A DNA stretch of 5,580 nt from NCBI GenBank assembly GCA_964497955.1, contig CAZCFQ010000134.1, positions 1 through 5,580 on the forward strand, written 5' to 3'. Made by a program: the position numbers and the translations under genes. This DNA comes from PWPR01 sp964497955 (lineage in GTDB: Bacteria > Bacillota > UBA994 > PWPR01). The notes below the pieces were generated by a model that worked only from the letters and a program-made list of their open reading frames with translations, did not search any database and was not told the DNA's origin. Below, in pieces: positions 1 to 5,580 of this stretch. Positions within the stretch are counted from its first letter, which is position 1. Every line of letters starts with the position of its first letter.

Positions 1-1
1 T

Positions 2-2119
2 ATGAGGTTATACTTAGCACCCCTAGATGAAAATGATGATTTGGATTTAGCAAGTCAAGATAAAGCAAGTTTTAGAGCAGCTTTTGATCAAAGAGTCGGA
101 GATATTTATGATGAAGATTTAAGTAATAATCTGATTGAAAGAGGCGTTGATAGATTAGACACAATATTTAATTATCTGAAAGCTAATGAAAAATTAAGAG
201 TTAAAATAATTACTAAATCAACAGGAGGTACCTATTCAGATAGAGGTAATTTAGAAAATTTGATTGAAGCATACTTTACTATTGGTGGTAATGATTCTCA
301 AGCAGTACGTGATGCAGCAGAAGATGCTTTTGACTCGCTAATAACTTATTATAATAGTCTAAGTAACTCTAACGACAAGACTGTTATTGATAACTATTTA
401 TTTAGCTTAGGATTAGTTCATAGAGTTCAATCTTCTGGTGGAACTACAACACCAACTACACCACCTGATGAAGAAGAAGATGACTTTGACACAGCTATTG
501 GCGAAGAAGATACTGATACAGCAAGTGACATTTTAGAAGATGACGCTGCTGAAGCAGATACTGAAGAAGAAGTTGAAGAAGTAGTTAATAATACTTCTAC
601 TTTGATTGAAACTACAAATAATAATCTTAGTGAAGATGCTAATGAAGCTGAAGAGCAGTTAGAAAAAGTTGCTAATACAGTTAATACTATATCTAATACT
701 TTAGATGTAATTGAAGATGCAGATAAAGTTGAAGAAAAAGCTACATCTTTAATTGAATCAATTGCTACAATGTCAACCACTGCTAAAGAGAGTGGTTTAG
801 ACACTACACAATTAGAAAAAGCTGCTGAGAATTTAGCTAATAAAGCTGTAGAAAAAGCTGGTAGTACTTCAGCAACATCTACAAAAGAGGGTACAAAATC
901 AACTTCAGATTTATCTAATTTAGATTTTAGTGAACAGATCCAAAAAGCTAAAACAACTGCTGAAAATATGACAACAAAGTTAAGTGAAAAAGAGCTTGCT
1001 ACTAAAAAGCAAAAGATAGAAACTAAAGTTACAGTAAATGTAGATACTGATGAAGATACAGATGAAGTAGAAGTTAATTTACCAAATTTAGATTCTACTT
1101 TTGAACAAGTTGATAAAGTTAAAGTATCTTCCAGAGTAGCTTCTTTTGAGTTAAGTAAGGATTCAATTGAAACTGAATCTGATGGTGAAACAGAAGAAAG
1201 AGTTAGTTTAAGTGCTAAAAAACTAACTGAAGCAGAAAAAGAAGCAGCAAAAGACAACTTAGCACCTGGTCAATCCATACCAGAGGGTGCTGAAGTAATA
1301 GACTTGACAGCTACTGTTACAAAAGTCAATAAAACTTCTAATGAAGTTGTCGGTTCAAGATCAGTTTCAACATTCAAAAAAAGTATTAAAGTAAGTGTTC
1401 CTTATACATTAAAAGAAGGAGAAGATCCAAAATCTGTTAGTGTCTTCTTGTTAAAAGATGATGGAACAATTGAAAAAGTTGGCGGAGTATATAATCCAGT
1501 AACAAAGCAAGTTGAATTCAATCGAAAAACATTCAGTAGATACTTTGTAGCTCCATTAAGAGTAACATTTAATGACACTACTGATTTAGATGTAATGTAC
1601 AAAGATGCTATTGAAATACTTGCTGGTAAAGGTTTAATTGCAGGAAGAACTGAAGATTATTACGATCCTGATGCTTTAGTAACAAGAGCAGAATTTACTG
1701 TTTTAATTGCTAGAATGTTAGACCTTGAAGCTGATCCAGCTGAATTACCATTTAATGATGTTGACAATGACACTGCTTGGTATAGAAATCACTTGGCAGG
1801 AGCATATGCTGAAGATATTATAAATGGTACTAGTGCAACAACATTCCATCCACAAGAAAATATAACTAGACAAGAAGCTGCTGCTATTGTTGTAAATGCA
1901 GCTAGATTCCTTGGTTATACAGATGCAGATGGAACTATAATTTCTACTAGATATGAAGATGCTGGACAAATAGCTCCTTGGGCAGTTAGATCTGTTGCAA
2001 CAGTTCACAGAGATAGATTAGCACAGGGAATGTACGTTGGTAGCTTTATGCCAGAAGAAGACGTAACTAGAGATGAGACAGCGGTATTAATCTACAACAT
2101 GTTATTTGAGTATAGATAA
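2..2119 (+). CDS. SLH-domain surface-layer protein, 3' part (5' end outside window)
   Basis: Secreted cell-surface protein held to the wall by three C-terminal SLH domains; in known SLH proteins these bind a (usually pyruvylated) secondary cell-wall polysaccharide. Residue numbers count from the ATG at base 2. Visible order: a mostly helical region of unknown fold (1-143); a Gly/Thr/Pro linker (144-155); a very acidic stretch (156-195); a long Ala/Glu/Lys/Thr-rich helical, probably coiled-coil region (about 198-345); a beta-rich module (about 350-525) with IKVSVPYTL (462-470), GGVYNP (494-499) and FSRYFVAP (511-518), a layout common just before SLH domains; then SLH1 (about 530-575), SLH2 (584-637) and SLH3 (651-705). 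Each SLH carries the signature: TRAE at 561-564, TRQE at 622-625, TRDE at 689-692. There is no signal peptide after the first ATG, so that Met is probably internal and the true start lies upstream. The role of the N-terminal region is unknown. It ends 63 bases before the polysaccharide operon. Confidence 0.93.
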   Translation: MRLYLAPLDENDDLDLASQDKASFRAAFDQRVGDIYDEDLSNNLIERGVDRLDTIFNYLKANEKLRVKIITKSTGGTYSDRGNLENLIEAYFTIGGNDSQAVRDAAEDAFDSLITYYNSLSNSNDKTVIDNYLFSLGLVHRVQSSGGTTTPTTPPDEEEDDFDTAIGEEDTDTASDILEDDAAEADTEEEVEEVVNNTSTLIETTNNNLSEDANEAEEQLEKVANTVNTISNTLDVIEDADKVEEKATSLIESIATMSTTAKESGLDTTQLEKAAENLANKAVEKAGSTSATSTKEGTKSTSDLSNLDFSEQIQKAKTTAENMTTKLSEKELATKKQKIETKVTVNVDTDEDTDEVEVNLPNLDSTFEQVDKVKVSSRVASFELSKDSIETESDGETEERVSLSAKKLTEAEKEAAKDNLAPGQSIPEGAEVIDLTATVTKVNKTSNEVVGSRSVSTFKKSIKVSVPYTLKEGEDPKSVSVFLLKDDGTIEKVGGVYNPVTKQVEFNRKTFSRYFVAPLRVTFNDTTDLDVMYKDAIEILAGKGLIAGRTEDYYDPDALVTRAEFTVLIARMLDLEADPAELPFNDVDNDTAWYRNHLAGAYAEDIINGTSATTFHPQENITRQEAAAIVVNAARFLGYTDADGTIISTRYEDAGQIAPWAVRSVATVHRDRLAQGMYVGSFMPEEDVTRDETAVLIYNMLFEYR

Positions 2120-2125
2120 CTATAT

Positions 2126-2155
2126 ACTAGGCATCCTGATTACAGGATGCCTAGT
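2126..2155 (+). terminator. Perfect 13-bp hairpin after the SLH gene, probable terminator lacking a T-tract
   Basis: The arm at 2126-2138 (ACTAGGCATCCTG) pairs perfectly with 2143-2155, closing a four-base ATTA loop at 2139-2142. It starts seven bases after the SLH stop codon, the usual place for a terminator or an mRNA 3'-end stabiliser. The bases after the stem (TAATAACTACC) are not a T-run, and the opposite strand has none either, so a classical intrinsic terminator is not fully supported. It may be a weak terminator that lets some transcription into the next genes, a stabilising stem, or a processing site. Confidence 0.6.
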
Positions 2156-2173
2156 TAATAACTACCAAAGTAC

Positions 2174-2179
2174 GGTGAT
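2174..2179 (+). promoter_or_regulatory. Ribosome binding site for the gene at 2183
   Basis: GGTGAT matches the 3' half of the consensus AGGAGGTGAT and lies three bases before the ATG at 2183, slightly close but plausible. It supports that ATG as the start. No convincing -35/-10 pair fits in the short gap upstream. Confidence 0.5.
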
Positions 2180-2182
2180 AAA

Positions 2183-2701
2183 ATGAAACAAAAAAGTAAT
2201 GCATTTATAGGCATATTTATATTGATATTTTGTATTATTGGTATAACTATGTCTTTTATTTTTTCCAATTCTTATGAAGCTAAGGCGCTAGATATTAGTC
2301 AAACAATTAACTATAGCTTTAATATAAAGGGAGCTAAAGATGTTAAAACTTATATTCCTCCAGTTATAGTAGAAGAAGCAGATGAGTCTATAGCTGAAAA
2401 TGATACAAATATTAATACAGAAGATGATGAACTGCCTATTAGTGAAGAAATTATTGAGGAAAATGATGAAATAAAAGCACTTTTAGATGAGTATAAAGAT
2501 GAAATAGACCCAAATGATGTTGATAGAGGACTGCCCTTAATAGAAAAGCTTGATTTAGATTATTTAATGTCTTTTGATAGAGAAAATCTAACCGAAGAAC
2601 AAAAGCAAGAAATTAAAAATTATTTACAAAGCAATTTAACAACTGATGAGTATAATACAGTTTTAAATTTACTTGGAAAATATATAGGATTGATCCAATA
2701 A
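2183..2701 (+). CDS. Acidic exported or membrane-anchored protein of unknown function, head of polysaccharide operon
   Basis: I do not recognise this 172-aa protein. It has a short basic start (MKQK) and a hydrophobic segment at residues 7-27. AKA at 33-35 could be a signal peptidase I site, so it is either secreted or held by one N-terminal helix with the rest outside. Residues 36-60 look beta-like (SQTINYSFNIKG). Residues 61-115 are strongly acidic and low in complexity, rich in Glu, Asp and Asn. The last 45 residues look helical, with LTEEQKQEIKNYL (about 138-150) followed by LTTDEYNTVLNLL, which reads as a small helical pair. The stop codon overlaps the ATG of the phosphatase gene by one base (TAATG), which implies translational coupling and operon membership. 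A role in surface polysaccharide assembly or in sensing outside the membrane is inferred from position only; no enzyme motif is visible. Confidence 0.85.
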   Translation: MKQKSNAFIGIFILIFCIIGITMSFIFSNSYEAKALDISQTINYSFNIKGAKDVKTYIPPVIVEEADESIAENDTNINTEDDELPISEEIIEENDEIKALLDEYKDEIDPNDVDRGLPLIEKLDLDYLMSFDRENLTEEQKQEIKNYLQSNLTTDEYNTVLNLLGKYIGLIQ

Positions 2702-3483
2702 TGTTTATTGATATACATACACATATATTACCCTTTCTAGATGACGGATCAAAAGATTTAGTAATGACAGAGAATATGTTATTACAAGCCAAAGATGAAA
2801 ATATAAGTGAAATTATTGCTACTCCTCACTTTTTATATAGATCAAATAAGTATAATAAAGATAAATTAAATGAAACATATAATGAAGTAAATAGTTTAAT
2901 CAATAATCTAGGTATTGATATTAAGCTGCATTTAGGAAACGAACTTTTTTTTGATATAGACTCAAAAAAAGTAATAGATAATAATGAGTGTTTAACTTTA
3001 GCAAAAAGTAAATACGTATTAATAGAATTTTCACATAGATGGAGAAAAGATATAGTCCAAAACTTAATATATAACATAGAATTATTAGGATATAAAATTA
3101 TACTTGCTCACATAGAAAGATATGAAAATTTTTATGATGAAAAAGTCTTAGCTGACTTTATTAATAAAGGCTGTTTGGCTCAAATTAATTCAGATTCAAT
3201 TTTTACTAAAAATAAAGCTAGAGAGAAATACTTACTTAAATTAATTGAGAACAATTATATTCATTTTGTAGCTTCAGATTGTCATAGTGATGGGAGAAGA
3301 AGTCCAAAACTTAGAAAATCATATGAAAAAATAAAAAGTATAATTGGAGTTAAAGCCGATGATCTATTTATAAATAATCCTAAAAAGGTGATTAACAATA
3401 CTAATATAGATATTGATGAACCGAAAGAAATAAAGAGAAAAAGTGTTTGGGGAGGTATAGCTAATTGGATCAACAAGAGATGA
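2701..3483 (+). CDS. cpsB: CpsB/YwqE-type PHP-domain protein-tyrosine phosphatase
   Basis: Metal-dependent cytoplasmic phosphatase expected to remove phosphate from the tyrosine tail of the kinase encoded at 4165, resetting the capsule phosphorylation cycle. At 260 aa it is about normal for the family. Hallmarks seen: DIHTHILP at residues 4-11 (metal-binding H6 and H8) with DDG at 14-16; ATPHF at 40-44 (H43); GNEL at 79-82 (E81); E109 in LIEF; LAHIERY at 135-141 (H137 and R140); and SDCHS at 192-196 (D193 and H195) followed by R199/R200. These line up with the metal ligands and catalytic His/Arg residues described for pneumococcal Cps4B, so the enzyme looks intact. There is no signal peptide. 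The ATG overlaps the previous stop by one base; only a weak AGGA lies 11 bases upstream, so translation probably depends on coupling. A basic tail (KEIKRKSVWGG, near the end) is shaped partly by the next gene's ribosome binding site. Confidence 0.95.
   Translation: MFIDIHTHILPFLDDGSKDLVMTENMLLQAKDENISEIIATPHFLYRSNKYNKDKLNETYNEVNSLINNLGIDIKLHLGNELFFDIDSKKVIDNNECLTLAKSKYVLIEFSHRWRKDIVQNLIYNIELLGYKIILAHIERYENFYDEKVLADFINKGCLAQINSDSIFTKNKAREKYLLKLIENNYIHFVASDCHSDGRRSPKLRKSYEKIKSIIGVKADDLFINNPKKVINNTNIDIDEPKEIKRKSVWGGIANWINKR
3449..3456 (+). promoter_or_regulatory. Strong ribosome binding site that fixes a TTG start at 3465
   Basis: GGGGAGGT inside the end of the phosphatase gene lies eight bases before TTG at 3465. 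The alternative ATG codons at 3480 and 3483 are 23 or more bases away, too far for normal spacing, so the TTG is preferred. Confidence 0.75.
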
Positions 3484-4211
3484 TGGAACAAGAAATTGAT
3501 TTAAGAGAACTGTTTTACATTATTTTGCAAAAGTGGTGGGTTATAGTTTTATTTGTTGTTGTTAGCGTAACAATAACTGCTTTTGTAACAATGAATTTAA
3601 TAACACCGATGTATGAATCAAAAGCAACTCTTTTTATTGGTAAGGAAAGTTCTTCGCTTGGTGGCTTAGATTTGTCACTAGGTGACATACAATTTGATAG
3701 AAACTTAGTATCTGATTATAGAGAGTTAATTAAAACAAGACTTGTAACAACTGAAGTAATTAATTCTTTAGGACTAGATATAACAGTGACTCAATTAACG
3801 GAAAACTTAGATATATCAATAATCAGTGATTCAAGGTTTATGCATATTAAATACCAAGATCCAAATCCTCAACTAGCTACTATAATTGCTAATAGATTAT
3901 CAGAAGAGTTAATAGATAAAGCAGTTGATATAGTAGGTGTTCAAAATGTTCAAATGGTAGATTATGCTATAGAAAGCAATAACCCAGTATCTCCAAGGTT
4001 ATACCTTAATTTAGCAATTTCTTTTGTTTTAGGCGGTATGTTGGGTCTCTTTGTAGTCTTTTTATTACATATGCTTGATAATACAATCAAAAGAGAAGAA
4101 GACTTAGAGAAGTTAGGTTTGTCAGTATTAGGAATTGTTCCAAAATTTGAAGGAGATGATAGAGATGAAGGATCAAAGATACAGTGGACTGATATCTTTA
4201 AGAGAACCTAA
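3465..4211 (+). CDS. cpsC: CpsC/CapA-type Wzz chain-length determinant and tyrosine-kinase adaptor
   Basis: Membrane protein of 248 aa that sets polysaccharide chain length and, in the split Firmicutes system, docks and activates the partner BY-kinase through its cytoplasmic C-terminus. Visible: an N-terminal segment EIDLRELFYIILQKWW typical of Wzz proteins; transmembrane helix 1 at about 25-45; an external domain starting TPMYESKATLFIG (47-59); the proline motif NPVSPRLYLN (173-182) before transmembrane helix 2 (about 181-203); and a cytoplasmic tail with EEDLEKLGLSVLGIVPKF. The TTG start is chosen because of the ribosome binding site eight bases upstream; starting at ATG 3480 would lose only five residues and no domain. 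The gene overlaps the phosphatase gene by 19 bases and the kinase gene by 47, so the three products are probably made in matched amounts. No kinase domain is fused, which fits the monoderm CpsC/CpsD split. Confidence 0.95.
   Translation: MDQQEMMEQEIDLRELFYIILQKWWVIVLFVVVSVTITAFVTMNLITPMYESKATLFIGKESSSLGGLDLSLGDIQFDRNLVSDYRELIKTRLVTTEVINSLGLDITVTQLTENLDISIISDSRFMHIKYQDPNPQLATIIANRLSEELIDKAVDIVGVQNVQMVDYAIESNNPVSPRLYLNLAISFVLGGMLGLFVVFLLHMLDNTIKREEDLEKLGLSVLGIVPKFEGDDRDEGSKIQWTDIFKRT
4150..4155 (+). promoter_or_regulatory. Ribosome binding site that fixes the kinase start at 4165
   Basis: AAGGAG inside the adaptor gene lies nine bases before ATG 4165. It overlaps or abuts the other in-frame candidates (TTG 4135, ATG 4156), which therefore lack a usable site. 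This places the kinase N-terminus at MKDQRYSGL. Confidence 0.75.
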
Positions 4212-4854
4212 ATCACCAGCTTCAGAAGCTTATCGCATGATAAGAACTAACTTAGAGTACACTGGTGTAGATGTAGAACATAAAGTCCTCTTGTTTACAA
4301 GTCCTAGAATGAAAGATGGAAAAACTACTACTATCAGCAATCTTTCTGTTATCTTAGCAAATGCTGGTTCTAAAGTTTTATTAGTTGATTGTGATTTAAG
4401 AAAACCAAGAATACATAAGATTTTTGAAATAGCGAATGAGATTGGTTTAACAAACGTAATCGCTAGAGGACAAGATATTGAAAAAGCAATAACAAAGTTT
4501 AGAGAGTTATCTAATCTCGATTTAATAACATCAGGTGTATTACCACCTATGCCAACTGAAATACTTTCTTCAGTAAAAATGGGTCAAATTATTAAAAAAT
4601 TAAAAGAACAATATGATTATATTTTACTTGATACTCCTCCAATTTTAAGTGTTACAGATTCAGCTGCTTTATCTAAATATGTTGATGGTGTTGTAATAGT
4701 ATCAGCATTAGATAAAACTACTTATGATGAAATAAAAGCAGCTAAAAGAGCTCTTGCTAGAGTAGATGCTAATGTTTTAGGTGTTATATTAACATTTGCA
4801 GACAACAATAAAAGAGGATATTATTATAATTACTACTATGATTATGAAAAGTAG
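4165..4854 (+). CDS. cpsD: CpsD/CapB-type bacterial tyrosine (BY) kinase
   Basis: Cytoplasmic autophosphorylating tyrosine kinase of 229 aa that works with the adaptor at 3465 and is opposed by the phosphatase at 2701. Residues from the ATG at 4165: the oligomerisation motif EX2RX2R as EAYRMIR (E21, R24, R27); Walker A region TSPRMKDGKTTT (45-56, with K53); Walker A' LLVDCDLRKP (72-81, with D75 and D77); Walker B YILLDTPP (152-159, with D156). The C-terminus is a tyrosine cluster, YYYNYYYDYEK, with Tyr at 219-221, 223-225 and 227, the expected autophosphorylation sites. The Walker A has MKDGKTT where many relatives have PGEGKST, but the essential GK-T is kept. A longer reading from TTG 4135 is possible but has no ribosome binding site. 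The gene overlaps the adaptor gene by 47 bases. MinD/ParA proteins share the fold, but the tyrosine tail and neighbours settle the call. Confidence 0.96.
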   Translation: MKDQRYSGLISLREPKSPASEAYRMIRTNLEYTGVDVEHKVLLFTSPRMKDGKTTTISNLSVILANAGSKVLLVDCDLRKPRIHKIFEIANEIGLTNVIARGQDIEKAITKFRELSNLDLITSGVLPPMPTEILSSVKMGQIIKKLKEQYDYILLDTPPILSVTDSAALSKYVDGVVIVSALDKTTYDEIKAAKRALARVDANVLGVILTFADNNKRGYYYNYYYDYEK

Positions 4855-4869
4855 CAAATAATTTACAAA

Positions 4870-4873
4870 GAGG
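4870..4873 (+). promoter_or_regulatory. Ribosome binding site supporting a TTG start at 4881
   Basis: GAGG within AAAGAGGGA lies seven bases before TTG 4881. No ATG or GTG start lies nearby in this frame, and the first in-frame ATG falls after the first two membrane helices, so TTG is the likely start. Confidence 0.65.
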
Positions 4874-4880
4874 GATTGAA

Positions 4881-5580
4881 TTGAAAGTAAAATCTGATCA
4901 GATTAAGTATATAATCTTAGATATAGTACTAATTGGTTTATCAATTTTTTTAGCATTCTTTCTAAGATTTGAATCATATGATAGTGCACAGTTTATCCAG
5001 TACATTCCAGTAGTAAAAAATCATTTGATCCAAGTTATTTTTATTAAATTAATAGTTTATTACATAATGAACATATATCATAGTATTTGGAAGTATGCTA
5101 GTATACCTGAAATGGTCCAGATACTAGTAGCTGCAACAATTGCAAATTTTGCTATGATAGCATATTTTACTATAATGCAGATAACCTTGCCAAGGAGTAT
5201 CTATTTATTAGTACTAATACTTGACGTAGCTCTTATGGGCTCTAGCAGATTTGCATCAAGAGCAGGAGCTATTTTTAATGCATTTTTACAAACTCAAGGT
5301 AATTTTAAAAGAATTATGATAATTGGAGCCGGGCAGGCAGGGGCTTTAGTGATAAAAGAATTTAGTCAACATTTAGAACTTAAAAGTAAACCTGTGGTTT
5401 TAATTGACGATGATCCACAAAAACAAGGCAAAAACATTGGCGGTGTAAAGGTTGTTGGTTTTAGAGAAGATATTTTTAGAATAGCTAAAGAATATGATAT
5501 TGATGAAATTGTAATTGCTATACCAACTATAACAAAAAGAGAATTAAAAGAGATTTATCAAGAATGTCAAAAGACTAATT
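4881..5580 (+). CDS. CapD/PglF-like membrane nucleotide-sugar 4,6-dehydratase/epimerase, N-terminal part (cut by window end)
   Basis: Membrane-bound nucleotide-sugar-modifying enzyme. Relatives (CapD, PglF, WbpM) convert UDP-GlcNAc to a 4-keto-6-deoxy sugar, the first step to rare amino sugars in glycans. About 233 residues are visible and the frame stays open to the window edge. The N-terminal half has about four membrane helices (roughly 10-28, 48-66, 78-100, 104-122) with family landmarks FFLRFE (26-31), IYHSIWKYASIPEM (65-78), LPRSIYLL (103-110) and SSRF (121-124). It is followed by a Rossmann-like domain, RIMIIGAGQAG (144-154), then VVLIDDDPQKQGKNIGGVKVVG and DEIVIAIPT, matching the first of the two nucleotide-binding modules of this family. 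The catalytic SDR domain with its YxxxK-type motif would lie beyond the window, so activity and substrate cannot be judged. It starts 26 bases after the kinase stop with no hairpin between, so the same operon is likely. Confidence 0.9.
   Translation, partial: MKVKSDQIKYIILDIVLIGLSIFLAFFLRFESYDSAQFIQYIPVVKNHLIQVIFIKLIVYYIMNIYHSIWKYASIPEMVQILVAATIANFAMIAYFTIMQITLPRSIYLLVLILDVALMGSSRFASRAGAIFNAFLQTQGNFKRIMIIGAGQAGALVIKEFSQHLELKSKPVVLIDDDPQKQGKNIGGVKVVGFREDIFRIAKEYDIDEIVIAIPTITKRELKEIYQECQKTN

Noticed and set aside
2..4. ATG at base 2 as the true start of the SLH protein
   Set aside because: No signal peptide follows, though an S-layer protein needs one, and the upstream sequence is not visible. 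More likely an internal Met.
427..1257. Long open frame of 276 codons on the minus strand within the SLH gene
   Set aside because: It is antisense to a low-complexity Glu/Ala/Thr-rich region whose codons read back as Ser, Phe and Val without stops. The product is Ser/Val-rich nonsense with no domain, and the + strand gene is secure.
1402..2008. Two minus-strand frames (1402-1602 and 1745-2008)
   Set aside because: Both lie opposite the conserved pre-SLH and SLH modules and have no recognisable motif; they are shadows.
2123..2128. TATACT as a -10 box for the polysaccharide operon
   Set aside because: The nearest -35-like TTGAGT (2106-2111) is only 11 bases away, and the box runs into the hairpin arm; not a credible promoter.
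2120..2182. Riboswitch or small RNA in the gap before the operon
   Set aside because: Only a single simple hairpin is present, with too little sequence for a known riboswitch fold.
2826..3491. Minus-strand frames at 2826-3077 and 3282-3491
   Set aside because: Opposite the well-supported phosphatase gene; short, with no family resemblance.
4135..4164. Kinase start at TTG 4135 or ATG 4156
   Set aside because: The AAGGAG site at 4150-4155 is correctly spaced only for ATG 4165, and family members begin close to this point.
1..5580. CRISPR array, tRNA or rRNA genes, insertion sequence ends or integrase genes
   Set aside because: No regularly spaced repeats, tRNA-like stems, transposase motifs or flanking inverted repeats were seen; almost all of the sequence is accounted for by coding frames.

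Overview
The window is AT-rich (by eye about 30% G+C). All genes lie on the + strand. It joins the end of a surface-layer protein gene to the start of an exopolysaccharide/capsule operon. Low G+C, SLH domains, and a separate PHP-type tyrosine phosphatase, Wzz-like adaptor and tyrosine kinase (the split CpsB/CpsC/CpsD arrangement) all point to a Bacillota (Firmicutes) bacterium. A clostridial or related anaerobic lineage is my guess; the genus cannot be fixed from this window.

Layout: (1) Positions 2-2119 hold the 3' part of a large acidic secreted protein ending in three SLH domains; its 5' end is outside the window. (2) Positions 2120-2182 are a 63-base gap dominated by a perfect 13-bp hairpin with no T-tract. 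(3) Positions 2183-2701 encode a 172-aa acidic exported or membrane-anchored protein that I do not recognise. (4) Positions 2701-3483 encode a CpsB/YwqE-type PHP phosphatase. (5) Positions 3465-4211 encode a CpsC/CapA-type Wzz chain-length and kinase-adaptor protein, starting at TTG. (6) Positions 4165-4854 encode a CpsD/CapB-type BY-kinase with a C-terminal tyrosine cluster. (7) From 4881 to the window edge is the N-terminal part of a membrane-bound CapD/PglF-like nucleotide-sugar dehydratase/epimerase, also with a TTG start and continuing past the window.

The genes from 2183 to 4854 overlap by 1, 19 and 47 bases, and the next gene follows after 26 bases, so they look like one translationally coupled operon. 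From family knowledge, the kinase autophosphorylates on its tyrosine tail when bound by the adaptor, the PHP enzyme removes the phosphates, and this cycle controls polymer length and export. The dehydratase begins supply of a modified sugar. The SLH protein next door would bind a cell-wall polysaccharide, so S-layer and glycan genes may be linked in function, but the sequence does not prove this.

The least understood gene is the small acidic exported protein at the head of the operon. I see no RNA genes, CRISPR array, insertion sequence or other mobile element.
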